Positions 10,107-18,944 are shown, counted from the stretch's first letter. The stretch is DNA of 64,000 nucleotides from Qipengyuania oceanensis (GCF_009827535.1 NZ_WTYN01000003.1:1-64000); one strand, 5' to 3'. Program-made: numbers and translations. The notes: generated by a model not told the origin, from the letters alone.

Positions 10107-10137
10107 AAAAAAGCCCCGTCGATTTCTCGGCGGGGCT
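10107..10137 (-). terminator. Intrinsic-terminator-like hairpin in the hen1 leader
   Basis: On the minus strand AGCCCCG pairs with CGGGGCT around a 12-nt partly paired loop and is followed directly by six T. It has the form of a rho-independent terminator but sits 17 nt upstream of the hen1 ATG on the same strand. It either ends a transcript coming from the right, such as an unseen small RNA, or acts as an attenuator of hen1-pnkp. No leader peptide with a Met start was found upstream of it. Confidence 0.7.
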
Positions 10138-10661
10138 GCGTCCTTTGTTTGGGTGGTGTCCGAACTAGGGCGCAGCGCTTTGATTGGGCAGGAGGGCGCG
10201 GTAATTGCGCGCGCAAAACCGCTCGTCGCCAAATGCGGAATGATTCAGTGCAGGCAGTTTCGCTATGAGCATGTGCTTCTAGTTCAACAATTCTTCGATA
10301 GGGTCAAGCGAGCAGTTGGAAGGGCCGATCCTGATCCGACGGGTGGTCGGATATGGATGTTGGCTATTTGGTCCCCATTTCGGAACAGAGCATGTTTTTG
10401 GACCCTGGCGTTGGAACGATCTTGAGAGAATTTTTCCGCTCGGGTGCCGCTAGAAGGCGCGTCAATCCACTGGGAAATAGATCAAAACTCCCAAGCCAAC
10501 GGTCACGGTATTGCCGGTCACAGACACGCAGTCAGAAACCCGGTTGACCGGGCACACCGTACCCGGAGATCCGGTGTTTGGGAGGCGAGGATTTCTGCGG
10601 GTTTCGCCGATATTTCGGCATCTGTCGCCAAGTAATGTCATCTGATGTCACTCCGCGATCC
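10138..10661. other. Intergenic stretch between hen1 and the mob operon
   Basis: About 520 nt without a convincing gene. Short open frames such as 10353-10547 (+) have no ribosome binding site or recognisable motif. A 13-nt match to the left edge of the window (GGGCACACCGTAC) lies at 10550-10562. The hen1 promoter must lie in the left part, and AT-rich sequence starts near 10690. Confidence 0.5.
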
Positions 10662-10681
10662 GCAACTCACATGTGAGTTGC
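10662..10681. promoter_or_regulatory. Perfect 20-bp palindrome upstream of the MOBF mobilization genes
   Basis: GCAACTCACATGTGAGTTGC is fully self-complementary over 20 bases. It lies about 130 nt before the small RHH-like gene and next to an AT-rich stretch (10690-10725). A second, smaller inverted repeat GACTGA-TG-TCAGTC is at 10747-10760. The palindrome is a candidate operator for the small DNA-binding protein or part of an origin of transfer. Which of these it is cannot be decided from sequence alone. Confidence 0.6.
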
Positions 10682-10746
10682 TCGCCGCTAAGTTATTAAT
10701 TTGAAATCTTAAAATAGCGTTTTCCTACAGGGTGGGCGCTGCCGTA

Positions 10747-10760
10747 GACTGATGTCAGTC
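10747..10760. repeat. Short inverted repeat before the mob operon
   Basis: GACTGA, a 2-nt spacer TG, then TCAGTC: a 6-bp inverted repeat about 50 nt before the first mobilization gene. It could be an accessory-protein or relaxase site within an origin of transfer. It is short and could also be fortuitous. Confidence 0.35.
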
Positions 10761-10809
10761 GAGAGGGGTCATTGGGCCGAGGAGGGGCGGCCAAACGTCA
10801 GGTGACGCC

Positions 10810-11115
10810 GTGCGATTTGCCCTTCAATGCTATGTCGACGAAGAACTTCATGCCCTTGTCAAAGCCGCTGCGGATGCAGCGAATATGAGCGTCAGCCAGT
10901 GGCTGAAACTCACAGTCATCGAGGCTCTCGAGCAGCCCCAGGACGATGCGTTCCGAGATCAGGTTCTGGCCGATCTGCTCTTCACCAAGATCGCGCTCGA
11001 TGGCTGGCTCCGCACACACAAGGATAAGGAGCTGCGGGACCGGGTTGTGGTCGCTTACCAACGACGCATTCGCGAATATCGCGAACGCAAGGCAGCCACG
11101 CGTGCGGGGCGCTGA
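10810..11115 (+). CDS. Small ribbon-helix-helix-like mobilization accessory protein
   Basis: A 101-residue protein starting with GTG. The first 45 residues (FALQCYVDEELHALV..., then SVSQWLKLTVIEAL) have the strand-helix-helix look of RHH DNA-binding proteins, and the C-terminus is a charged helix. The gene ends 3 nt before the MOBF relaxase start, the position occupied by accessory and nicking-complex proteins in mobilizable elements. A role in binding the transfer origin or repressing its own promoter is inferred from position and fold. An inverted repeat and a 20-bp palindrome lie just upstream and are the obvious candidate targets. Confidence 0.65.
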   Translation: MRFALQCYVDEELHALVKAAADAANMSVSQWLKLTVIEALEQPQDDAFRDQVLADLLFTKIALDGWLRTHKDKELRDRVVVAYQRRIREYRERKAATRAGR

Positions 11116-11118
11116 GCG

Positions 11119-14058
11119 ATGCTTTCGGTTGCCAATGTGCGCTCCGCTGGCGGTGCGGCCAACTACTTCGCCAACGACAATTACTACACCAAGGCGGACG
11201 CTGATCGGTCCGGCATCTGGGTCGGTAGGGGTGCCGAACGGCTAGGTCTTTCAGGCACGGTCGAAGCCAAAGCGTTTGAGGCAATCCTGCGCGGCGAACT
11301 GCCCAATGGCGAGCGGATCGGGCACCAGGGCCAGTATCACCGTGCCGGGACAGATCTGACCTTTTCACTGCCCAAGAGCTGGTCACTGTTGGCGCTCGTC
11401 GGCAAGGATCAGCGGATCATTGACGCATACCGTTCAGCGGTCGTCGAAACGCTCCAATGGGCAGAGAAGAATGCGGCCCAGTATCGCACCGAGAAGGGTG
11501 GCAAAGAACGACTTCATGCAAGCGACAACCTGACCGTCGCGCTGTTCCAGCACGACACCAACCGCAACCAGGAACCGAACCTTCACTTCCACGCCGTCGT
11601 CGCCAATATGACGCAGGACAATGACGGCAAGTGGAGGGCGCTGCGCAACGACAAGCTGTGGCAGAACAATACGCTGCTCAATGCCATGACGATGGCGCGA
11701 TTCCGGATCGAGGTAGAGAAGCTTGGCTACCGCCTTGGTGAATTCGGAAAGCACGGTAACTTCGAAGCCAAGGGTATAGACCGTGACGCGGTGATGGCCT
11801 TCTCGACGCGGCGTCAGGAGGTTCTCGAAGCCCGACGCGGCGGCGGGCTCGAGGCGGGTCTGGTGGCAACGCTGGCGACCCGGCAGGCCAAGCAAAGCGA
11901 AGTCGATCGCGGTGCCTTGATGGCCCAATGGGAGGGGCAGGCGTGGGATCAGAGGCTCGACCTTGAAGGCATGGTGCGCGACGCCAAGCTGCGTTCGCAC
12001 GAGCTGACTGTAGCGGCTGCCAAGAGGGCAAATGATCGCCCCACCTTACTTGAACGGGGCAAGGCGATGATTGCCAGCGTCGCCGAGCGAATGGGCATCA
12101 AGGAGTGCGATCCGCTGATCCCTAAGCGGCTCCATATGAAGAGCAGCGAAGAGATTGCGACGGCTCACGCGGTTGCATCGGCGGTGCGGCATTTGTCCGA
12201 ACGAGAGGCGGCTTTTACGGCAACTGATCTTGCCAAGGCTGCGCTCGATTTCGGTTTGCCGACAACGATGAAGTCGGTCGAGAAGCGCATTGGGCAACTT
12301 GCCCAGCAGGGCGCGCTGTTGCGCGGGCGAGGCGTGCAGAAAGGGTGGCTGACGACATCCGATGCATTGACGCTGGAGACCCGCATGCTGGCGGAAATCG
12401 AGAAAGGGAACGGCGCAGTCCGTCCGATCCTCCAAACGGACACCGCAGGACCATATCTGCAAGCTTCGGCAGCTATCAATTACGGCATGACACTCAACGC
12501 CGGTCAGGAAGCGGCAGGTCGGTTGATCCTCTCGTCGACCAATCGCGTGGTAGCCGTCCAGGGTGTGGCAGGGGCAGGCAAATCAAGCGTGCTGCGCCCA
12601 CTTAATCAGCTTCTGGAAGAACACGGCAAGCGGGTCATCGGCCTCGGGGTCCAGAACACACTTGCCCGCATGCTGGAGAAAGATACGGGCATCCCGTCGA
12701 TGACCCTGCATCGCTTTCTTGGACAGAGTCGTAAGCTTCTCGATGGCTCGGCAGGCAAAGCGGAACTGTCCGCTACGCGCGAGGAGTATCGCGACACTGT
12801 TCTCGTTCTTGATGAAGCCTCAATGGTCTCTACCCGAGACCAGGGCCGCCTGATCCGGCTTACCAATCTGCTCAAGCTTGATCGCCTCGTCCTCATGGGC
12901 GACGAAAAGCAGTTGGGGGCTGTCGAAGCGGGCAAACCCTTCGCTCTGGCGCAGTGTGCCGGGGCCGAAACGGCGCGCATGGATCACAATCTTCGTGCGC
13001 GCTCAGATACATTGAAGAAGGCGCAGCAGGCGGCCCAGTCGGGCAAAACCAGCGATGCACTCGACCACCTCAAGGATCACATCGTCGAGGTCCAGGAGGA
13101 CAGCGCAATCGTTGCGGCGGAACGCTGGCTGTCCCTTCCGCCAGCAGAGCGCGAACGCACGTCGATCTTTGCGGCAGGTCGTCGTTTGCGCTCTGAGATA
13201 AATGCCGCGGTTCAAACCGGGCTTGCCGCCAATGGCGAAATCGGACCAGCAAGCACACGGCTTTCAGTTCTATCGCGTGTAAACGCGACGCGCGAGGAAT
13301 TGCGCTACGCGCGCAATTACGCGCCGGGCATGGTGCTTGAAGTGGCAAGCCGCCAATCGCGCCATCGGCTCGGACGCGGAAGCCATGAGGTCGCCGCTAT
13401 CGATACCGAGAGGGGTGTTGTTACGCTTCGCGATGAGCGAGGGCATTTGCGCCGCTTCGTGCCAGCGAGGTTGTCGGCGAAGGGTAGCGACCAAACATTG
13501 CAGCTGTTCGAGAAGAAGGATCTCGATCTGTACACCGGAGACGCGATTAGATGGACTGCGAGCGACCACCAGCGCGGAATGATAAATGCAGACCGCGCAA
13601 CCGTGACCGCGATCGATCAGGATGGGGTGACCGTCACCAGCTCCAGCGGCATGGAGCATAAGCTGAAGCCGAATGACCCGATGTTGAAGCGGATCGACCT
13701 CGCCTACGCGCTCAACGCCCACATGGCGCAGGGCCTCACAGCAGATAAGGGCATTGCCGTGCTCGACAGCCGCGAGCGGCGACTGCTCTCGCAGCGCAAT
13801 TTCCTAGTCACGATCACGCGATTGCGGGACGAGCTTACGCTGATCGTCGACAGCCGCGACAAGATCGGCCGAGGTATTGCGACCAATCTGGGCGAGAAGA
13901 CATCAGCTGCTGAAATCACCGAGAGACTTGGCCTGGCGGCAGCCAAGGGACGGCGTGCGGGTCAGATCCAAGCGGCTAACAAAGAGCAGCAGGTCGAGCG
14001 AGCGCAGGCACCTGAGCTAGCCAAGGAGCGGATCAAGCCGTTCGAGATTGGGTTATGA
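11119..14058 (+). CDS. MOBF-family relaxase-helicase (TrwC/TraI-like)
   Basis: A 979-residue conjugative relaxase. The N-terminal HUH nuclease has paired tyrosines (Tyr22-Tyr23 in NDNYYTK) and the His triad His145, His156 and His158 (LHFHAVVAN). A RecD-like helicase follows, with Walker A GVAGAGKSS (about 482-490) and Walker B VLDEASMVS. Family members nick the transfer origin, stay bound to the 5' end and unwind the transferred strand. No coupling protein or type IV secretion genes are adjacent, so this element probably relies on a helper for transfer. It follows the small RHH-like gene by 3 nt. Confidence 0.92.
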   Translation: MLSVANVRSAGGAANYFANDNYYTKADADRSGIWVGRGAERLGLSGTVEAKAFEAILRGELPNGERIGHQGQYHRAGTDLTFSLPKSWSLLALVGKDQRIIDAYRSAVVETLQWAEKNAAQYRTEKGGKERLHASDNLTVALFQHDTNRNQEPNLHFHAVVANMTQDNDGKWRALRNDKLWQNNTLLNAMTMARFRIEVEKLGYRLGEFGKHGNFEAKGIDRDAVMAFSTRRQEVLEARRGGGLEAGLVATLATRQAKQSEVDRGALMAQWEGQAWDQRLDLEGMVRDAKLRSHELTVAAAKRANDRPTLLERGKAMIASVAERMGIKECDPLIPKRLHMKSSEEIATAHAVASAVRHLSEREAAFTATDLAKAALDFGLPTTMKSVEKRIGQLAQQGALLRGRGVQKGWLTTSDALTLETRMLAEIEKGNGAVRPILQTDTAGPYLQASAAINYGMTLNAGQEAAGRLILSSTNRVVAVQGVAGAGKSSVLRPLNQLLEEHGKRVIGLGVQNTLARMLEKDTGIPSMTLHRFLGQSRKLLDGSAGKAELSATREEYRDTVLVLDEASMVSTRDQGRLIRLTNLLKLDRLVLMGDEKQLGAVEAGKPFALAQCAGAETARMDHNLRARSDTLKKAQQAAQSGKTSDALDHLKDHIVEVQEDSAIVAAERWLSLPPAERERTSIFAAGRRLRSEINAAVQTGLAANGEIGPASTRLSVLSRVNATREELRYARNYAPGMVLEVASRQSRHRLGRGSHEVAAIDTERGVVTLRDERGHLRRFVPARLSAKGSDQTLQLFEKKDLDLYTGDAIRWTASDHQRGMINADRATVTAIDQDGVTVTSSSGMEHKLKPNDPMLKRIDLAYALNAHMAQGLTADKGIAVLDSRERRLLSQRNFLVTITRLRDELTLIVDSRDKIGRGIATNLGEKTSAAEITERLGLAAAKGRRAGQIQAANKEQQVERAQAPELAKERIKPFEIGL

Positions 14059-14563
14059 TGGTATGACTGAAACTGGGCCGTGAGTCGACTGTCCGGTCTC
14101 AGGCGGGCAACTGGGAAAAGCTGTCATTAGGATCGATCAATGGCTTTCGCTGGTCTCGCCAACGATTGCCGCCATTCACAGGCTCAGATCGTCCCGTCGA
14201 AACCGGCCATTCGTTCATCACCGCGAGTTGTCCGTTAGTTGGTTGGTATCAGGCGTCGTCTGTGGATGGCTCAGCGGCGAAACTTGGGTGGGAAGCCGAC
14301 GCTAAGGCGGCGTCATTCCTTCCAACCCCCAGCGATTCCAAGCAGCAAGTTTCGTAGCGACTGAAAGCCAATCAGGCCCGTCCGTCAGCCCGGTGGCGCC
14401 GGGCGACAAAGGCGCCTGGCGACGTAGAGCGCGGTCGCCCGCTGGAGAGCGAGTTGCCACAGCGAGCACACCCCAGAAAGAACAAAAAGAGATCGAACTT
14501 CGTCGGTGCCTATGGCATAGCAATGATGACGGTTTGCGAATCCAACCTGCTGACGGGGACATC
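14059..14563. other. Intergenic stretch after the relaxase, with a degenerate dispersed repeat
   Basis: About 500 nt with no convincing gene. Bases 14075-14140 resemble 61358-61422: both run GGGCCGT, then GTCCGGTCT and AGG, then GGGAAA and CATT with a CGATC near the end. The rest shows nothing recognisable. An in-frame upstream extension of the next gene (from 14393) has an implausible composition and is not taken as coding. Confidence 0.45.
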
Positions 14564-15805
14564 ATGGCGATCGAGTTCCGGCGTGGCGGCCGCAAGGTAT
14601 CCAGCGGAGACTTCTTCAAGGGCATGATGGATGATGCGCTCGACGAGGTCATGAACAGCTATGCCGAAGAGGTGCACGGCAAGGCGGCTTCGGTCGTCGA
14701 TCCCGAGACCGGGAAACACGCACCGGTCTTCGTGCGACGCATCGGGAAACAGGGCTGGACCGTCTTCACTAGCGGGTCGCCTGCCTTCGCGCGAGCGCTG
14801 GAACAAAGATTGGGGCTCGACAGGGGGGAAGTCCACGGCATGAATGAACCGGCAGATCGTGAACGACTGGTCTATCTCGCGCACGCATCCGAAGATAAGC
14901 TCATCGTGAAGCCTCTGGCCGAAGGCCTGATGCAGCGCGGTATCGACGTCTGGTATGACAATTGGGAAATCGGATATGGCGACAGTCTGCGTCGCAAGAT
15001 GGAGGAAGGCCTCGGCAACTGCACGCATTTCGTAGTCCTGCTGACCGGGACCTCGATCGCCAAGCCGTGGGTCAATGAAGAAATCGACGCCGGGCTGATG
15101 AGCGCAGTCGAAGGGACGGCGAAGTTCATCGGCCTGCGCCAGGACCTGCCATTGTCGTCGGTATCGCCCTTTCTCAAGACCCGGCTCACTCCCGAATATC
15201 GCCCTGGAGAAGACGGCATCGAGGCGCTGGCGGCGGAGATTTTCGGCGTCAGCAAAAAACCTCCACTCGGCCAGACACCGCGATATGTGCAACAGCACGA
15301 GGCTGGCTCCACCTGGTCGTCGTCTGCGCGCGTCGTGGCCGAATATTTCGTGCGCAACAGTGAGCAGGGACAGTCGATGGATCCGCAGGCCAATTATGCG
15401 GAGATCCAGGAGGCGACCGGACTGCCTATGCCGGATGTGCGGATCGGGGTGCTCGATCTTGTCGGCGCCGGACTTCTGGAGAAGCAAGATTATGTCGGTG
15501 GGGAATCGCATATCTGGCCGGAGGGCGACCTTTTCGCGACATTCGATAGCGCATTCATGGACTGGGATCCCGAGATTGACGCCCGCGATCTCGCGGTTCG
15601 GCTCATCAATCTCGACACCGACCAGGCCGATGCCGAGGAGGTGGATCAGGCGCTTGGCTGGGGACCCCGACGCTTCAACGCGGCGGCCGCCTATCTGGTC
15701 TCAGCGCGGATAGTCCAGCCCATCGAACATTCCGGTGGCAATGGCTATTGGCCCTGCGGCTTCCTGATGGGTGATGAACTGCTGCGTTTCGTGAGAAGTC
15801 TCTGA
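14564..15805 (+). CDS. TIR-domain protein
   Basis: A 413-residue protein. Residues about 1-95 are an unassigned N-terminal region. A TIR domain covers about 101-205, with YLAHASEDK, the SLRRKMEEGL helix that carries the candidate catalytic Glu147/148, and FVVLLTGTS. The C-terminal 200 residues look winged-helix-like (EATGLPMPDVRIGVLDL). Prokaryotic TIR domains are often NAD-consuming effectors or make signalling nucleotides in phage defence. No adjacent sensor gene such as ThsA or a SIR2 partner is visible, so it may act alone or with the downstream ATPase. The ATG at 14564 is chosen for its GACGGGGAC upstream; the gene is monocistronic by spacing. Confidence 0.8.
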   Translation: MAIEFRRGGRKVSSGDFFKGMMDDALDEVMNSYAEEVHGKAASVVDPETGKHAPVFVRRIGKQGWTVFTSGSPAFARALEQRLGLDRGEVHGMNEPADRERLVYLAHASEDKLIVKPLAEGLMQRGIDVWYDNWEIGYGDSLRRKMEEGLGNCTHFVVLLTGTSIAKPWVNEEIDAGLMSAVEGTAKFIGLRQDLPLSSVSPFLKTRLTPEYRPGEDGIEALAAEIFGVSKKPPLGQTPRYVQQHEAGSTWSSSARVVAEYFVRNSEQGQSMDPQANYAEIQEATGLPMPDVRIGVLDLVGAGLLEKQDYVGGESHIWPEGDLFATFDSAFMDWDPEIDARDLAVRLINLDTDQADAEEVDQALGWGPRRFNAAAAYLVSARIVQPIEHSGGNGYWPCGFLMGDELLRFVRSL

Positions 15806-16081
15806 CGCTGCCCGCCAACATAGCCGACATTTGGGGGCTCGACAGAGTGTCGCGAAAGCCGCCGCCCGTTCAGGTGCCTGGTAGTCGAGATCGGTTGGGA
15901 GACCACCATAACGGTAGACCGTCTGGCCTTCAGTCGTCGGTTCGGCCTAGATCACCCAACACCTAGCTGCGCAGAACATTTTTCGACGAGGATGGCGCAG
16001 TTCGTCGCCCTCACAGTGTTGGCTTGTGTAAATGAATTGTGTCAGCTTGCCGCTGACTAGAAGTCTTGGGGGATTCACGCC
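15806..16081. other. Intergenic stretch between the TIR and zinc-hook ATPase genes
   Basis: About 275 nt with no gene and no clear terminator. A purine-rich GGGGGATT sits about 10 nt before the start of the ATPase gene and serves as its ribosome binding site. A promoter for the ATPase gene presumably lies near 16020-16060. Confidence 0.4.
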
Positions 16082-18703
16082 ATGGATGAACTTGGCATCG
16101 GAGGTGACGGTTTGGCGGCGCCGGAAGCCGTTGGTGAAGAGCGCCCGCAAACCACGATATGGGCCGAATTGAACGCTTGGGGTAAGTCCATTGCAGACTG
16201 GAAGCGCTACATAATCTCCCATGCCGTTCGAGACGGTACACTTGCCGATGCGCGAATTGATGAAGCCTATCGATTATTTCTGCGGGACAGGAAGCTTGAT
16301 AATGGTGACGAAGAACTACCGGATGTGCCTGGCTCCGTCACCGGCCGCGCAGCTGCGGAGGGAACGCCCCTCTCGCTCCAAGCTATAAAGGCATTGAAGA
16401 ATGTAAATGCCATCCCTGAGGTGTCGCATGTCACCTTCGGCTCTCAACTGACCGTAATCTATGGGCACAACGGCGCCGGAAAGAGCGGCTTTGCACGCAT
16501 CCTCTCATGTGCGTGTTTCAGTCGCTCCAGTCCTCAGATTATTCGCAACATCTACGATGATGATGCGCCCGAGGCGCCAGCAACGGCCCAGTTCGTCGTT
16601 GATCGTGGCAACGGCTTTGACGAGGATATCGCCTTCACCGATGGTGACGAGCATGATGATCTGAAACGGGTCAGCGTCTTCGATTCCTCTGTCGCCCGCA
16701 TTCACTTGGCCAAAGAGAACGAGCTGGGATTCCAGCCCGCTGGCTTCGACGTATTCGATGAAGCGATGCGGGCGATCGGCCTCATCACTCAAAAGCTTGA
16801 AGCTGACATCAATGCGAAAACGCGACCGAACAAGTTCGATCTGCTTTTCGCCGACCCAGGGCCCGTCGCGGACAAGATCGCTGTGCTGAACGCGAAGTCA
16901 GACATCGCTGAGCTGCGGACACTCGCAACCTTTGGCGATGCCGAAAAAGAACGCTTGGATGAGGTGGCGCGGCAGGAACAGGAGCTTCTCGCCAAATCTC
17001 CCGTTGAAACGCTCAAAGCCCTTGCAACTGCAAAGACCGATACGGAGACTCTTCAGAAGAAGGTCGCGGATCTCGCGTCCGCCCTCGGCAACGCCGCGTG
17101 CGATAAAGCGCGCCGACTGCTCAATGGCCACAAGACTGCGCTGTTGGAGGCCGTAAAGGCCGGAAGTGAGACGGTCTCCCATCCCCAGTTGAGCCAGACG
17201 GGCTCAACCGCCTGGAACAACTTCGTGCTCGCGAGCCGCAAGTTGGGGCAAGCCGAGGCTGGAACTTATCCGGCGGAAGGCGATCCCTGTTTGCTCTGCC
17301 ATCGCCCTCTCGATACCCCGTCTGCTTCGCTGATTGGTCGCATGTGGGGTTATCTTGACCATGATGCTCGAAAGGCAGCCGTCGTCGCTGACGAGGAACT
17401 CAATCGCTTTGCGGCTCAACTCAAGGCGCTTAGTTGTGCATTGCTACCCGCTGAGAGCCGCATTCGCGCTGACCTTTCCAAGATTATTCCTACGCTGGTC
17501 GGTGAAATTGACGCGGCCTCTGCCACTTTTGACGCGAGGCGAAGCGCGCTTGTTGCTGCTCTTGAACAAGGTGCGGCCGACGCCGTTCCCTCCGGCGATC
17601 TTGCCCTTCCAGAAGAGGCTCTTGCCAAAGCATTTGAGGATATTGAGGCGCAGGATGTGGCGCTCCGCGACGGCAAATTTGATGAGGTTCTTGCCAAGCT
17701 GAAAGCCGAGCATATCACCCTTCGCCATCGTCAGGTGCTCAGCAAGAACATCGACGACGTGGTTGCATTCGTCGAAGACCTAGCCTGGATCGAAAAGGCT
17801 GTTGGCTCCCGTCCAAACACCCGTTTCGTCACGGATCGCCAAAAGATAGTTTTCGAGAAGTTGATCGAGGGCAACTACAAGGAGCGGTTAAAGGACGAGT
17901 GCGCCAAGCTCAATTGCTCACTGCCGTTTGAGTTCAAGGCGCGAGGGAGCGCTGGGAAGACCCTTCGCGGTCTCAAAGCCAAAGGCGGTCATAAGCCTGA
18001 TGATATTTTCAGTGAGGGAGAGCAGCGGGCGCTGTCTCTCGCGGATTTTCTCACCGAAGTGAATCTCAATCCCACCAGTGCCGCCATTGTTCTCGATGAT
18101 CCGGTCACATCGCTCGACCATCAGCGAAAACGGGCGATTGCTAGACGACTCGCTGAGGAAGCATCTGTACGACAAGTGATCGTCTTTACGCACGACCTCG
18201 TATTCCTCACGCTGCTCTCTGACAGAGCCGAGGCCGCTGGCTGCGAGGTCACGAGCCACTGGGTACAGTGCTTGGAAGGTGTCCCTGGGTGTGTGAGAAT
18301 CGAAGACACTCCAGCCAATGGCAGGGCCTATCGCAAAACCACCAAGGCGAAGGAGTTTCTGCAACAGGCCAAGCAAGCCACAGGCGGTGAACGGGTTGAT
18401 TTGGTTCGAAGTGGCGCAGGGGCGCTTCGCCGCACGGTTGAAGAAGTGGTCATTCTTCACCTGTTCAAAGATACTGTGCGTCGATGGGATGAACAGGTCA
18501 GATTGGGCGCATTGACCAAAATCAGTTGGTCAAACGACTTAGCAGACGAGATTGTCGCCTTGCAGGATGATACCTCCCGGCTCTTGGAAGGCCACTCCAA
18601 CTCGGATGAATTCGCAGGTGAAATGCCGGACGTGGACGATCTTGAGAAGTTGATCGCCCGCGTGGAAGATGTGATCGACAAAGCCAAAGCTCAACGTACC
18701 TGA
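16082..18703 (+). CDS. Zinc-hook AAA (Rad50/RloC-like) ATPase with a C-terminal HEPN-type motif
   Basis: This 873-residue ABC-type ATPase has a split nucleotide-binding domain. Walker A is GHNGAGKS (128-135); the signature EGEQRAL and Walker B IVLDDPVTS lie near residues 640-680, followed by the switch His in FTHDLVFL. Helical, coiled-coil-prone segments occupy the middle. A CxxC (Cys403-x2-Cys406, PCLLCHRP) at the apex resembles the Rad50/RloC zinc hook. The last 100 residues hold R-x3-E (Arg783/Glu787) and R-x4-H (Arg833-LLEG-His838), like the HEPN ribonuclease motif in the PrrC/RloC anticodon nucleases. I infer a self-contained defence nuclease. Cleavage of tRNA is likely but unproven. Confidence 0.75.
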   Translation: MDELGIGGDGLAAPEAVGEERPQTTIWAELNAWGKSIADWKRYIISHAVRDGTLADARIDEAYRLFLRDRKLDNGDEELPDVPGSVTGRAAAEGTPLSLQAIKALKNVNAIPEVSHVTFGSQLTVIYGHNGAGKSGFARILSCACFSRSSPQIIRNIYDDDAPEAPATAQFVVDRGNGFDEDIAFTDGDEHDDLKRVSVFDSSVARIHLAKENELGFQPAGFDVFDEAMRAIGLITQKLEADINAKTRPNKFDLLFADPGPVADKIAVLNAKSDIAELRTLATFGDAEKERLDEVARQEQELLAKSPVETLKALATAKTDTETLQKKVADLASALGNAACDKARRLLNGHKTALLEAVKAGSETVSHPQLSQTGSTAWNNFVLASRKLGQAEAGTYPAEGDPCLLCHRPLDTPSASLIGRMWGYLDHDARKAAVVADEELNRFAAQLKALSCALLPAESRIRADLSKIIPTLVGEIDAASATFDARRSALVAALEQGAADAVPSGDLALPEEALAKAFEDIEAQDVALRDGKFDEVLAKLKAEHITLRHRQVLSKNIDDVVAFVEDLAWIEKAVGSRPNTRFVTDRQKIVFEKLIEGNYKERLKDECAKLNCSLPFEFKARGSAGKTLRGLKAKGGHKPDDIFSEGEQRALSLADFLTEVNLNPTSAAIVLDDPVTSLDHQRKRAIARRLAEEASVRQVIVFTHDLVFLTLLSDRAEAAGCEVTSHWVQCLEGVPGCVRIEDTPANGRAYRKTTKAKEFLQQAKQATGGERVDLVRSGAGALRRTVEEVVILHLFKDTVRRWDEQVRLGALTKISWSNDLADEIVALQDDTSRLLEGHSNSDEFAGEMPDVDDLEKLIARVEDVIDKAKAQRT

Positions 18704-18944
18704 TACCGAGCAAACTGCAGCGATCCGGTAAACGGTCGAAAGAGGGCGCAAAGCTGACCCGCTAGTTCTCTGCCGGGATCGTCCGCTGTGCAAATCAGCG
18801 CTGCTGAAAGGAGCCGTTCCGGATCGTCCGACATTGCAGTCGTTCAATCGACGACCGGTGAACGGCCGCTTTCGGGAATTCCCTCGCTGAATTAGAATGA
18901 CCGATATGAAGGCGCAATGCCGCCGTGCTTTCGCGAGTGCTTAT
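18704..18944. other. Intergenic stretch before the convergent integrase
   Basis: About 240 nt with no convincing gene. The sequence around 18845-18880 (GTGAACGGCCGCTTTCGGGAA) has the look of dispersed sphingomonad intergenic sequence. No terminator with a clear T run was found for either flanking gene. Confidence 0.35.

Noticed and set aside
10140-10300. Possible tRNA on the minus strand upstream of the hen1 terminator (TTCGGAC resembling a T-loop)
   Set aside because: No T-stem pairing and no acceptor or anticodon arm could be formed.
14393-14563. N-terminal extension of the TIR protein from 14393
   Set aside because: The extension has no ribosome binding site and overlaps a non-coding dispersed-repeat area; a better site precedes 14564.
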